Below, in pieces: positions 32,180-40,500 of a stretch of 64,000 bases of DNA. Location: NCBI RefSeq assembly GCF_013387495.1, contig NZ_JABZEE010000055.1, positions 1 through 64,000 on the forward strand, read 5' to 3'. Every line of letters begins with the position of its first letter. Within the stretch, counting starts at the first letter, position 1. The stretch comes from Streptomyces sp. PKU-EA00015. Its GTDB lineage: Bacteria > Actinomycetota > Actinomycetes > Streptomycetales > Streptomycetaceae. The notes below the pieces were generated by a model. That model saw nothing but the letters and a program-made list of their open reading frames with translations. It did not search any database and was not told the DNA's origin. The position numbers and the translations under genes are program-made.

Positions 32180-33548
32180 GGGTGCGCTCGTCGTAGCGGT
32201 GCCGCACGTCCGCGGCCTGCTTGGTGTTGGCCTCGGACTCCTGCAGCGAACGCTCCCCGCGCAGGCGGGTGCGCTCGGCGAGGTGCTCCATGTGCCGTTC
32301 GAAACGGGCCCGGTAGCGTTCCCGCATCTGGGCGATCTCCTCGGCGACGGCGCCGGCGCGGGGGGCCGGGGTGGGCATGGGCAGGCCGGCGGGGCGTACC
32401 GGCAGACGCTGCTCGAGCGGCAGTATGGAGGCCTTCGGCGAGGGGAGCGTCTGGTACCAGTAGGCGGTCGAGGCCCAGTCGTCGCTCAGATGGTTGCCGT
32501 GGCCGTGCTCGATGGAGACCTTGATGCGTTCCTCGAAGCGGACCGGATCGGTCACATGGAAACGGTAGTTGACGGAGTAGCCCGGGACGTCGGCCTCGTG
32601 GAGGATCGCGCCGTGGTAGAGGTAGGCGTTCTTCTGCATGCCCCAGGCGTGGTTGAAGTAGTCCTCGGTGCCGGTGCCGTGCAGGGAAGGCGGCCAGACG
32701 GTGGATCCGTCGGGCAGGAAGTCGTCGTCGATCCAGATCATGTCGTTGCCCTCGCCCCACCAACTGCCCTGCCGGTGGTGGACGGAGAGGTTGCAGCCGA
32801 CGTAGTGGCCGCTGCCCTCGGTGTCGAGGATGACGTAGTTGTCCTCGCCGGTCACATCGACGATGTTCACCTCGGGGCTGTTGGTCTGGATGTCCGGGGC
32901 CCAGCCGTTGCACGGGTTGCTGCGGTTCCAGCGGGCGTGGAAATAGAGGGTGTCCTCGGGCAGTTCCTCGGGGAACAGCTCGTAGTCGATGTAGAAGTAC
33001 TGCTGGATCGGCAGGTCGTTCTCGTTGACCAGCTCGATGCGGGCCCGCTTGTTGAACGGCATCGGCGCCCAGCAGTTCAGCGCCGCGCTGCCGCCGAAGA
33101 TCAGGGACTCCTCGGGCTTGGCCGAGACGGTGAAGAGCGCTGACTGGTAGCTGTTGGGCATGCAGTGGCCCACGCCGAAGAAGTCGCCGAGCGGCACGAG
33201 GACGGCCGGCTCCTCCTCGTCGTCCCAGGTGATGCGGATCAGGACCTTGCGGTAGTAGTCGGGGTCCGGCTCCTCCCAGTTGACGCCGAGCGCGTTGTGG
33301 ATCTCCATGACCGGCGCGACGGTGTCCGCCTCCAGTGGGTCGATCAGACCGGGTCCGAGCGTCTTCCGGCAGAACTGCGTCATCCAGATGTGCGTGATCT
33401 GGCCCGGGCCTTCCAGGTCGGCGAGGACCCGGCTGGAGTGCGCGGGGGTCGTCCAGTAGTCCTGGTTGCGGCCGCGCTGGTCCCAGCTCGACGTACGGGC
33501 GCTGCGCGCCGCCTTCCGGCGGGTCAGATCGCCAAGGGAAGTAGACAT
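32172..33548 (-). CDS. GH172 (DUF2961) enzyme, probable difructose-anhydride hydrolase
   Basis: A 458-residue cytosolic protein of DUF2961, now glycoside hydrolase family 172. Characterised members include the Bifidobacterium dentium difructose dianhydride I synthase/hydrolase and alpha-D-arabinofuranosidases. Conserved segments are LADLEGPGQITHIW (43-56), GSWWGEGNDMIWIDD (261-275, with E266) and GTGTEDYFNHAWG (291-303, with E295); the two Glu are candidate catalytic residues. There is no signal peptide. In an operon with GH32 and PfkB and facing a GH91 gene, hydrolysis of imported DFA is the best-supported role. The ATG at 33548 has AAGG upstream. Confidence 0.85.
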   Translation of the reverse strand: MSTSLGDLTRRKAARSARTSSWDQRGRNQDYWTTPAHSSRVLADLEGPGQITHIWMTQFCRKTLGPGLIDPLEADTVAPVMEIHNALGVNWEEPDPDYYRKVLIRITWDDEEEPAVLVPLGDFFGVGHCMPNSYQSALFTVSAKPEESLIFGGSAALNCWAPMPFNKRARIELVNENDLPIQQYFYIDYELFPEELPEDTLYFHARWNRSNPCNGWAPDIQTNSPEVNIVDVTGEDNYVILDTEGSGHYVGCNLSVHHRQGSWWGEGNDMIWIDDDFLPDGSTVWPPSLHGTGTEDYFNHAWGMQKNAYLYHGAILHEADVPGYSVNYRFHVTDPVRFEERIKVSIEHGHGNHLSDDWASTAYWYQTLPSPKASILPLEQRLPVRPAGLPMPTPAPRAGAVAEEIAQMRERYRARFERHMEHLAERTRLRGERSLQESEANTKQAADVRHRYDERTRG

Positions 33549-33632
33549 GGGGAATGCCTTTCGTGATGTCAGTCGCTGATGTCGGATCGTTCGGACGGTG
33601 GGGACTGGCCTCCGCCACCGCCCGCTGAGGGG

Positions 33633-34643
33633 CTATCCCGTGGTGCAGCCGCACGAGGTGCGGTAGATGACACGCGGCGTGAGGCGGATCGTCTCGCCCG
33701 CGTCGCTGGTGTCGCCGTTCACCCGTCGCAGCAGCAGGGTCATCGCGGTGACTCCCACGTCGAAGGCCGGCTGCACAACGGTGGTGATACGGGGTTCGAA
33801 GAGGTCGGACTGCGGGAAGCCGTCGAACACCGCGAGCTTGAGGTCGCGCGGGATGCGCAGGCCGATCTCCGCGGCGGCCTCCATGACTCCGACCGCTGTT
33901 TCGGTACTGGCACAGGCCACTGCGTCCGGCCTCCCTTCGCCGCCGAGCATGCGGAGGGCCGAAAGGCGGGTTTCCCCTGCCAGCCCCGACCCGGTGATCA
34001 CCAACTCGGGGTCCGGCTCGATGCCTGCTGCCCGAAGCGCCTGCGTATAGCCGCGGTGGCGCTCCGCCATGGTGGAGACCGCGAGGTCTCCGGCGGCCAG
34101 GGCGATGCCGCGGTGGCCGTGCCCGAGCAGGTGCTCCACGAGTTCGCGCATCGGCGTGGTGTTGTCCACGCCGACCTGGTCGCCGGTCCCGGACTCGCCG
34201 ATCCGGTCGAGGATCACCACCGGCGTCCCGCCGCGGCGCACGGCCTCGGTCTCCTCGCCCGTCGACTGTGCTGCCGGGGCGACGATGAGGCCGTCCACCC
34301 GCCGGGCCGCCAGCGCCTGGACCGATCGGGCCTCCTGGGCGGGATCCTCCCCCGAGTGCGCGAGGAGCAGTGTGTATCCCGCCTGGGCCGCCTCGTGCTC
34401 GACGCCCCGGACCATGTCGGCGAACGTGGGCTGGCCGGCGTCGGAGACGACGAGTCCGATGGAGTCGCTGCGTGCGCGGCGCAGGGAACGGGCGAGCGTG
34501 TCCTGGCGGTACCCGGTCTGCTCGATGGCCTTCAGCACCCGCCTGCGGGTCCGTTCCGCCACCGGCCGGGTGCCGTTCACGACGTGCGAGACGGTCGAGA
34601 TGGACACCCCGGCGAACTGCGCCACATCGACGATGGTCGCCAC
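33633..34643 (-). CDS. LacI-family repressor, copy 1
   Basis: A 336-residue LacI/GalR regulator. The HTH is at residues 1-25 (VDVAQFAGVSISTVSHVVNG) with the hinge helix after it. The periplasmic-binding-like sugar domain ends in an unusual TSCGCTTG tail. It closely resembles the second LacI protein at 36874-37875, including a CGC tail. A GTG start at 34643 has a perfect AAGGAGGTGA site. It is the first gene of the GH172-GH32-PfkB operon, and its promoter carries two AAACGTTT operators, indicating autoregulation. The inducer is probably a fructan-derived sugar. Confidence 0.9.
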   Translation of the reverse strand: MATIVDVAQFAGVSISTVSHVVNGTRPVAERTRRRVLKAIEQTGYRQDTLARSLRRARSDSIGLVVSDAGQPTFADMVRGVEHEAAQAGYTLLLAHSGEDPAQEARSVQALAARRVDGLIVAPAAQSTGEETEAVRRGGTPVVILDRIGESGTGDQVGVDNTTPMRELVEHLLGHGHRGIALAAGDLAVSTMAERHRGYTQALRAAGIEPDPELVITGSGLAGETRLSALRMLGGEGRPDAVACASTETAVGVMEAAAEIGLRIPRDLKLAVFDGFPQSDLFEPRITTVVQPAFDVGVTAMTLLLRRVNGDTSDAGETIRLTPRVIYRTSCGCTTG

Positions 34644-34658
34644 GTCACCTCCTTATCG

Positions 34659-34715
34659 AAACGTTTGCGCGAAACGTTTGCGCCGATTGTTGTCGCGTGC
34701 CGCGACGGGTGTCAA
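34659..34715 (-). promoter_or_regulatory. promoter of the lacI1-GH172-GH32-PfkB operon with two LacI operators
   Basis: On the minus strand TTGACA (34715-34710) is followed after 18 nt by AACAAT (34691-34686). The LacI-type palindrome AAACGTTT occurs at 34672-34679, on the expected transcription start, and again at 34659-34666, 13 bp away. Binding there would block transcription. Confidence 0.75.
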
Positions 34716-34764
34716 GGCGTCGGATGCCTCAACTCCCTTGTCCGTCGTGGACCCTTACGGGGTC

Positions 34765-35072
34765 GTGGCTCACCAGGGCAGGGGCCGTTGGTGGTTGCTG
34801 CCGGTGGTCGCTTCACTCCGGGTGAGCCCTTCCACGGGGCCGTGGCTCACCAGGGCAGGAGCCGTTGGTGGTTGCTGCCGGTGGTCGCTTCACTCCGGGT
34901 GAGCCCTTCCACGGGGCCGTGGCTCACCAGGGCAGGAGCCGTTGGTGGTTGCTGCCGGTGGTCGCTTCACTCCGGGTGAGCCCTTCCACGGGGCCGTGGC
35001 TCACCAGGGCAGGAGCCGTTGGTGGTTGCTGCCGGTGGTCGCTTCACTCCGGGTGAGCCCTTCCACGGGGCC
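34765..35072. repeat. four tandem copies of a 77-bp repeat
   Basis: Units begin at 34765, 34842, 34919 and 34996. Units 2-4 appear identical and unit 1 differs by one base (GGGGCC for GGAGCC). At each unit junction GGTGAGCC can pair with GGCTCACC, giving three hairpins. The period is not a multiple of three, so open frames across it are artefacts. The array lies between the ATPase stop codon (35276) and the lacI1 promoter; the remaining sequence 35073-35275 shows only weak hairpins and no gene. Confidence 0.95.
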
Positions 35073-35275
35073 GTGGTCTGCCGTCGCAGGCCCCGGGCCC
35101 CTGTGCCTCGAGCGCCGGAAGCAACGCGTGCCTCGGCACTCCCCGCGGCTTCCTGCGTGGGAGGTGTTCCCGCGCACCCAGCACCCGGCGCGGGGACCGT
35201 CCCCGTGTTCCCCGGCAACGGGGTGCCGCACCCCTCCGGGCACAGGAGGGCGCCCGGAACGCACCGCGTCGCGTC

Positions 35276-36610
35276 CTACTCGTACAGCCCCGGAGTCTCG
35301 GTCGGAGCGGGGCAGATGCGCCGGCCGCGGCGGTCGAAGACGTACAGCTGCCCGAGGTCCACGAGCAGCGGCACCTGGGCGCCCGCCCGCAGCCGTACGT
35401 CCGGTCCCGTACGCAGCACCAGGTCGCCGGCCGTGATCATGTCCCGATCCGGGGCGTGCGCGCCCGGCGCCTGGCCCTTCGGCCCGTCCGGAGCGGACGC
35501 CTGGGGCTTTCCGTGCGACCTGGCTCGCTCCTTGATCCGTCCGAGACGGCCTGGCGTACGGCCCCGACGGCCGGGACCGGGCCGCGCCGACTCCAGATCG
35601 GGCACCACCGCACGGCGCGAGCCCGTGTTCAGATGCACCAGGGCCTCGTGGCCCTGGTACTCCGTGTGCTCGACGACGCCGGTCAGCGGGACCTCGCCGG
35701 GCCGGGCATGGCTGGGCGGGGCGATGCGGGCGGCCTCGGGACGCAGTCCGACGACGACCGGCCGCCCTTGCTGGATGCGCAGCAACTGGTGGTCGCTATT
35801 GAGCGGTTCGGCCAGCGGCAGTCTCTGCCGGCCGAGTTCGACACACATCCGTTCCCCCAGCGGCGCGTGAACGACGGCCTGGAGCAGATTGATGCGAGGG
35901 GTGCCGATGAAGGCGGCGACGAACACGTTCGCGGGCAGCGCATAGGTCTCGCGCGGAGTGCTCACCTGCTGGAGCACACCGGCGCGCATCACCGCGACCC
36001 GGTCGCCGAGCGACATCGCCTCGGCCTGATCATGCGTCACATAGACCGTGGTGACCCCCAGATCAGCGGTCAGCTTGGCTATTTCGGCGCGCAGGTGGTT
36101 GCGGAGCTTGGCATCCAGGTTGGACAGCGGCTCGTCCATCAGGAAGACGGACGGCCGCCGGGAGATGGCCCGGCCCATCGCGACGCGCTGGCGCTCGCCG
36201 CCGGACAACTGACTCGGGTAGGAGTCCAGGGTGTCGTCGATCCCGAGCATCCGGGCGGTTGCCTCGATGCGCGCGCTGTGGTCCTCGTGCGGATGCTGCA
36301 GCTTGAGGGGGAAACCGATGTTGTGCCGGTTCGTCATGTTCGGGTAGAGCGCGAAGTTCTGGAACACCATGGCCATGCCGCGTTCACGCGGTGGCACGTC
36401 GTTGGCGTACGCGCCGTCCAGCAGCAGCTCGCCCTCGGTGATGTCCTCCAGGCCCGCGATCATGCGCAGGACGGTGGACTTGCCGCAGCCCGAGGGGCCG
36501 AGCAGGACCAGGAACTCTCCCGGTGCGATGTCGAGCGAGAACCGGTCGACGGCAGTGGCGGCGCGAGCGTACGTCTTGCTGACGCCGCGCAGGGACACGG
36601 CCCGTGTCAT
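35276..36610 (-). CDS. ABC sugar-transport ATPase (MalK/UgpC/MsmK type)
   Basis: A 444-residue nucleotide-binding subunit. Walker A GPSGCGKST (38-46), Q-loop FQN (83-85), signature LSGGERQ (135-141), Walker B VFLMDEP (155-161) and the switch His in VTHDQ are intact. A C-terminal TOBE/regulatory domain follows. Unusually it is interrupted near residues 345-395 by an Arg/Pro/Gly-rich low-complexity insert (ESARPGPGRRGRTPGRLGR). It should energise the permeases at 39628-41423. Streptomyces usually share one MsiK ATPase among sugar importers, so a dedicated local copy is notable. The ATG at 36610 is the start. Confidence 0.9.
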   Translation of the reverse strand: MTRAVSLRGVSKTYARAATAVDRFSLDIAPGEFLVLLGPSGCGKSTVLRMIAGLEDITEGELLLDGAYANDVPPRERGMAMVFQNFALYPNMTNRHNIGFPLKLQHPHEDHSARIEATARMLGIDDTLDSYPSQLSGGERQRVAMGRAISRRPSVFLMDEPLSNLDAKLRNHLRAEIAKLTADLGVTTVYVTHDQAEAMSLGDRVAVMRAGVLQQVSTPRETYALPANVFVAAFIGTPRINLLQAVVHAPLGERMCVELGRQRLPLAEPLNSDHQLLRIQQGRPVVVGLRPEAARIAPPSHARPGEVPLTGVVEHTEYQGHEALVHLNTGSRRAVVPDLESARPGPGRRGRTPGRLGRIKERARSHGKPQASAPDGPKGQAPGAHAPDRDMITAGDLVLRTGPDVRLRAGAQVPLLVDLGQLYVFDRRGRRICPAPTETPGLYE

Positions 36611-36773
36611 CTGGTGCCGCCTGGTGGCAAGCACCCGCAGGGCGAGGTCCGGTGCGCCGGATCGCCGAGGTGCGTCGGACCTGCGAGATGCGCCGGATCG
36701 GCAAGAGGCGCAGGGGTGACCGGAGGGGAGGGCATTACCATCTGCCTTTCAGTGATATGTCAGTCGCTGATTG

Positions 36774-36807
36774 CAGGCGGCGGGGGACTGGCCTCCCCCG
36801 CCGCCTG
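36774..36807 (-). terminator. terminator after lacI copy 2
   Basis: A 14-bp perfect stem: 36774-36787 pairs with 36794-36807 around CTGGCC. The sequence around it (GTCAGTCGCTGAT ... GGGACTGGCCTCC) is repeated in degenerate form at about 33569-33613, after lacI copy 1. Confidence 0.8.
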
Positions 36808-36873
36808 ACGCTCCGCACCGCCACCGGTACGTCTCGCGCACCGGACATGCGGCGTCCGACCGGTGGCGCCGGG

Positions 36874-37875
36874 TCAGTCCGGGCAGCCGCACGACTCCCG
36901 GTACGTGATCTCGGGCGCCAGCCGGACGGAGCGGTAGCTGTTGGTGTCGTCCTCCAGGCGGCCGAGCAGGAGCTGCATGGCTGTGCTGCCGATTTCGTAC
37001 GCGGGCTGCGTGATGGTGCTGATCCGAGGCCGGAAGAGGTCCGCGTTCGGAAAGCCGTCGAAGGCGGCGAACGCGAAGTCGCGCGGGGCGTGCAGATCCA
37101 GCGCCCGTGCCGCCTCGAGCACGCCGACGGCGGATTCGGTGCTCACCGCCACCACGGCCGTCGGACGGTCCGGTGCCTGGAAGAGCCCGGTCATGCTGTG
37201 CCGGGTGTCGGGCGCGAGACCGCTGCCCATGAGGATCAGCGAGTCGTCGGCCTCGATGCCCGCCTCGTCGAGGGCGTCCAGGTAGCCCTGCCGCCGTTCG
37301 GCGATGGTCGGGACCGAGGCGTCGCCGGCCGCCAGCGCGATACGCCGGTGACCGTGCTCGACGAGGTGCAGGACCACGTCGCGCATGGGGGCGGTGTTCT
37401 CGACCCCCACCTGATCGGCGCGGAGGCCCCCCAGCCGGTCCATGAGGACCAAAGGGGTGCCCCGCTGCTGGATGTCCGCCATCTCCTTGCGGTGTGAACG
37501 GCCGACCGGGGCGATGATCAGGCCGTCCACCCGGCGCTCGGTCAGCACTTCCAGCGCACGCCGCTCGCGCGCGGGGTCCTCGCCCGAGTTCGCGAGCAGC
37601 AGCGTGAGGCCGGCGGCAGTCGCCTCGTGTTCGACGCCCCGGACCATTTCGGCGAAGGCGGGTTGGGTCACGTCCGACACGACGAGGCCGATCGAGTCGG
37701 TCCGTGACCGGCGCATGGCCCGGGCCACGCTGTCGCGCCGGTATCCCGTGGCCCGGATCGCCGCCTCGACGCGTGCTCGGGTGTCCTCCCGGACGGGGCG
37801 CGTCGCGTTGAGGACGTGAGACACGGTGGACGTGGAGACGCCCGCCAGCTGCGCGACGTCGACGATCGTTGCCAC
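36874..37875 (-). CDS. LacI-family repressor, copy 2
   Basis: A 333-residue LacI/GalR regulator, paralogous to the copy at 33633-34643 along its whole length (same N-terminal VDVAQ.AGVS.STVSHV pattern, same SCGC-type C-terminus). It is divergent from the ABC importer operon. A palindromic AAACGTTT at 37902-37909 lies 27 nt before its GTG start, and another sits on the importer promoter. It is the probable repressor of the importer and GH91 genes; which of the two LacI proteins binds which operator cannot be told. A 14-bp hairpin separates it from the ATPase gene downstream. Confidence 0.9.
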   Translation of the reverse strand: MATIVDVAQLAGVSTSTVSHVLNATRPVREDTRARVEAAIRATGYRRDSVARAMRRSRTDSIGLVVSDVTQPAFAEMVRGVEHEATAAGLTLLLANSGEDPARERRALEVLTERRVDGLIIAPVGRSHRKEMADIQQRGTPLVLMDRLGGLRADQVGVENTAPMRDVVLHLVEHGHRRIALAAGDASVPTIAERRQGYLDALDEAGIEADDSLILMGSGLAPDTRHSMTGLFQAPDRPTAVVAVSTESAVGVLEAARALDLHAPRDFAFAAFDGFPNADLFRPRISTITQPAYEIGSTAMQLLLGRLEDDTNSYRSVRLAPEITYRESCGCPD

Positions 37876-37901
37876 TCGCCCATCTCCGCCTTACGTAATC
37901 G

Positions 37902-37909
37902 AAACGTTT
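37902..37909. promoter_or_regulatory. LacI operator upstream of lacI copy 2
   Basis: AAACGTTT within TCGAAACGTTTACGC, identical in core to the operators at 34659, 34672 and 38077. It lies 27 nt ahead of the lacI copy 2 start codon, consistent with autoregulation. Confidence 0.7.
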
Positions 37910-37947
37910 ACGCAAAAGATGGCACGCCGCGACAGCGCCGTCAACGG

Positions 37948-37988
37948 GCGCGGGATCCCGTTGGTCAGCGCCCGACGGGATCCCGCGC
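37948..37988. repeat. 14-bp inverted repeat with CGGGATCCCG cores
   Basis: GCGCGGGATCCCGT (37948-37961) and its exact reverse complement (37975-37988) are separated by 13 nt. Each arm contains the palindrome CGGGATCCCG. A related copy, GCGGGAAATCCCGTTGGT, follows at 38018-38035; the shared CCCGTTGGT tail suggests a repeated binding site. It could also fold as a terminator-like hairpin. It sits in the lacI2-importer divergent region. Confidence 0.6.
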
Positions 37989-38042
37989 GGCGGCGGTGAG
38001 CCGTATTCCCCGCAGTGCGGGAAATCCCGTTGGTACACAGTC

Positions 38043-38084
38043 TTGACACGCGAATCCGGCTGAGTATCTTTCATCGAAACGTTT
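38043..38084 (+). promoter_or_regulatory. promoter and LacI operator of the importer operon
   Basis: TTGACA at 38043-38048 and TATCTT at 38065-38070 are spaced by 16 nt. AAACGTTT at 38077-38084 overlaps the expected transcription start, so LacI binding would repress. A leader of about 145 nt runs to the ATG at 38223. Confidence 0.75.
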
Positions 38085-38222
38085 GCCCCGCCCGGCGAGC
38101 CTCGCTCACAGGAGCCCCGCGCCGGCCGTCACCAAGCCATCTCCAGCAGCCGATCCGGGCTGCCCGTCTCGGTGCAGTCAGCAGACCCCGCCTCAGAAGA
38201 TGTCAGTGAAAGGTGCAGCACT

Positions 38223-39545
38223 ATGTCAACGATGACATGCGAGACCGACAGATCTCGCTCCCCGCGGATACGTCGGCTCGCAAGCGGTGTCACGGCGACG
38301 GCGCTGGCCGCCGCGATGGTGACGGCATGCGGCTCGGACTCCGGCGCCTCCGCCGACGGGGCGATCACCCTGGCGATGCACAACCCGAACATCCAGCAGC
38401 AGGACCCCGCGACATACGAACTCGTCCAGGCGTTCAACGCGAAGAACCCGACGATGAAGGTCAAGCTCGTCGGCCGGCCGATGGAGCAGCACCAGCAGCA
38501 GATGACGATCGCGGCGCAGAGCGACACCCTGCCCGAGGTCTTCTGGGTCTACAACGCGCTGGCGAAGAACATGGCGAAGAACGGCGACCTGCTCGATCTG
38601 CAGCCGGTCCTCGCCGAGAAGGAGCTGGACGCCAAGTTCGCCCCCCATATGCTCTCGGGCTTCAAGCAGGGGAACGTCCAGTACGGCGTCCCCTACCAGG
38701 CGCTCGTCACCGGCTTCTACTACAACAAGGCCATCCTGGACGAGCACGGCATCGCCGTCCCCAGGACCTACGACGACCTGCTCGCCGCCGTGAAGAAGCT
38801 GAAGGCCAAGGGCGTCGTGCCGATCGCCCAGGGCGCGAACAACTCCTCGTTCAGTGTGTGGGCCTTCCTCACGATGCTCGACCGCTTCGGCTACGAGGAC
38901 AAGTACCAAGCGATCCTCGACAAGAAGCAGAGCTACGACAACCCCGACTTCCTGCGCCTCTACGAGCACATCGAAGACCTGGCCGAGGCCGGCGCCTTTC
39001 CGCCGAACATGACGACGCAGACCTACACCCAGGCGGTCGCCTCGTTCACCTCCGGACAGGCCGCCTTCCTCGACTCCGGGGTGTGGGACGCCGCGAAGAT
39101 CCAGGAGAGCCCGGTCGGCAAGAACGTCGGGTTCTGGGCAGGTCCCACCTTCTCCGACGGCGTCGGCAACCAGAACCTGGTGATGAACGCCCCGTCGGCG
39201 CCGCTCGTCGCCAGCGCCAAGGTCAAGAAGGACCCGAAGAAGTACGCGGCCGTCAAGAAGTTCCTCCAGTTCTACTACAGCGACGAGGGTCAGCAGATCC
39301 TGGTCGAGAATGCGCAGCCGCCTGTCACCACTTACGTGCCGATCGTGGACAAGGCCAAGTCCTCCGTGTTCTGGGCCGTGCTCGAGGAGGCCGCCCGGCA
39401 GGATCTGTCGAGCCCCAAGGCACAGCCGGACCTGGTCGTCTCGGCCGAGACCGCCAACGCCATGTACGACAGCCTCTACGGCGTGATGTCCGGTGCGATG
39501 AGTCCGAAGGACGCCGTGCAGCTCGTTCAGCGAACCCTCAAGTAG
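38223..39545 (+). CDS. ABC sugar-binding lipoprotein (SBP family 1)
   Basis: A 440-residue extracellular solute-binding protein anchored by lipid. The signal peptide ends AAAMVTAC; the following Cys37 is the lipidation site. Features of sugar-binding family 1 include TLPEVFWVYNALAKNM and the ligand-lobe GKNVGFWAGPTFSDG. It is expected to capture DFA or fructo-oligosaccharides for the permeases downstream. The ATG at 38223 has GAAAGG nine bases upstream. The promoter carries a LacI operator. Two hairpins after the gene probably raise its mRNA level relative to the permeases. Confidence 0.9.
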   Translation: MSTMTCETDRSRSPRIRRLASGVTATALAAAMVTACGSDSGASADGAITLAMHNPNIQQQDPATYELVQAFNAKNPTMKVKLVGRPMEQHQQQMTIAAQSDTLPEVFWVYNALAKNMAKNGDLLDLQPVLAEKELDAKFAPHMLSGFKQGNVQYGVPYQALVTGFYYNKAILDEHGIAVPRTYDDLLAAVKKLKAKGVVPIAQGANNSSFSVWAFLTMLDRFGYEDKYQAILDKKQSYDNPDFLRLYEHIEDLAEAGAFPPNMTTQTYTQAVASFTSGQAAFLDSGVWDAAKIQESPVGKNVGFWAGPTFSDGVGNQNLVMNAPSAPLVASAKVKKDPKKYAAVKKFLQFYYSDEGQQILVENAQPPVTTYVPIVDKAKSSVFWAVLEEAARQDLSSPKAQPDLVVSAETANAMYDSLYGVMSGAMSPKDAVQLVQRTLK

Positions 39546-39564
39546 CCGACGGCACAAGGCAGCC

Positions 39565-39609
39565 GACGGCGAACGCCGTCCGGAGACGACCAGGGCCGCC
39601 CACCCTGGT
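39565..39609 (+). terminator. two intercistronic hairpins between binding-protein and permease genes
   Basis: GACGGC/GCCGTC at 39565-39580 (4-nt loop) and ACCAGGG/CCCTGGT at 39589-39609 (7-nt loop) lie in the 82-nt gap. Such structures often cause partial termination or protect the upstream mRNA, giving excess binding protein. Confidence 0.55.
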
Positions 39610-39627
39610 CCGAATGGCAAGGACAGC

Positions 39628-40500
39628 ATGAACTGGCTCACCACACGCCGGACTTTCACCCTCATGATCGCGCCGGCGTTGCTCCTCTACACCGTGTACA
39701 TGGTGTACCCGATCCTGTACTCGGTCTATTACAGCTTCACCAGCTACGACGGCGTCTCACCGGCGACGTTCACCGGACTCGACAACTACCGCGAGATGGC
39801 GCAGGACACCGTGTTCCGGACCTCGGTCCAGAACACCGGGATCATCCTCGGCGTCGCGGTGACGCTCCTGGTCCCCCTGGCGTTCCTCCTGGCGGTCCTG
39901 CTCAGCGGCAACGTCAAGGGAAGCGCGATCCTCAGACCACTCGTCTTCGCGCCGGCGATCGTGGCGCCGATTCTCGTCGGGCTGATCTGGATCTTCATCC
40001 TCGACCCCGAGATCGGCCTGGTCAACGCGGTGCTGCAGGCGGTCGGCGCAGCCGTCCAGCCGCAGTGGATCGGAGGGAGCACCCTCAGCCCCTACTCCGT
40101 CGCGTTCGTCTATCTGTGGCAGCAGATCGGCTTCATCGTCACCATCCTCTACGCCGCCATCCGCATGCTGCCGCGTGACGTGATGGAGGCCAGCACCCTC
40201 GACGGGGCGACGCGCTTCCAGCAACTCCGGTACATCACGGTGCCGATGCTGCGCGAGTCGTTCGGAATCTGCACGGCCCTCGTCGTGACCGGCGTCTTCA
40301 AGATCTTCGAGCTGGTCTACGCCCTGACCGGCGGCGGCCCGGTCCATCTGTCCGAGGTCATGGTGAGCTACATGTACCACGTCACCTTCACCACACTGCA
40401 GTACAGCTACGGCATGGCGCTGGCAGTCGTGGTGTTCGTCATCGGCGTCGTCGCCGCCGTCGCCACCCTGTTCGGCCTCAAGAGGAGGGCTGCGGCGTGA
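39628..40500 (+). CDS. ABC sugar permease, MalF-like
   Basis: A 290-residue membrane permease with six hydrophobic segments. The coupling EAA loop is visible as VMEASTLDGATRFQQLRYITVP (about residues 188-209, split), which contacts the ATPase. The N-terminus lacks the long MalF insertion, typical of actinobacterial sugar permeases. It pairs with the MalG-like protein, whose GTG start overlaps this stop codon by 4 nt. Substrate is inferred as DFA or fructo-oligosaccharide from the locus. Confidence 0.9.
   Translation: MNWLTTRRTFTLMIAPALLLYTVYMVYPILYSVYYSFTSYDGVSPATFTGLDNYREMAQDTVFRTSVQNTGIILGVAVTLLVPLAFLLAVLLSGNVKGSAILRPLVFAPAIVAPILVGLIWIFILDPEIGLVNAVLQAVGAAVQPQWIGGSTLSPYSVAFVYLWQQIGFIVTILYAAIRMLPRDVMEASTLDGATRFQQLRYITVPMLRESFGICTALVVTGVFKIFELVYALTGGGPVHLSEVMVSYMYHVTFTTLQYSYGMALAVVVFVIGVVAAVATLFGLKRRAAA

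Noticed and set aside
34740..35436. Several plus-strand frames encoding repeated peptides
   Set aside because: They are produced by the 77-bp tandem repeat, whose period shifts the frame by two each unit; no start signal or coding bias supports translation.
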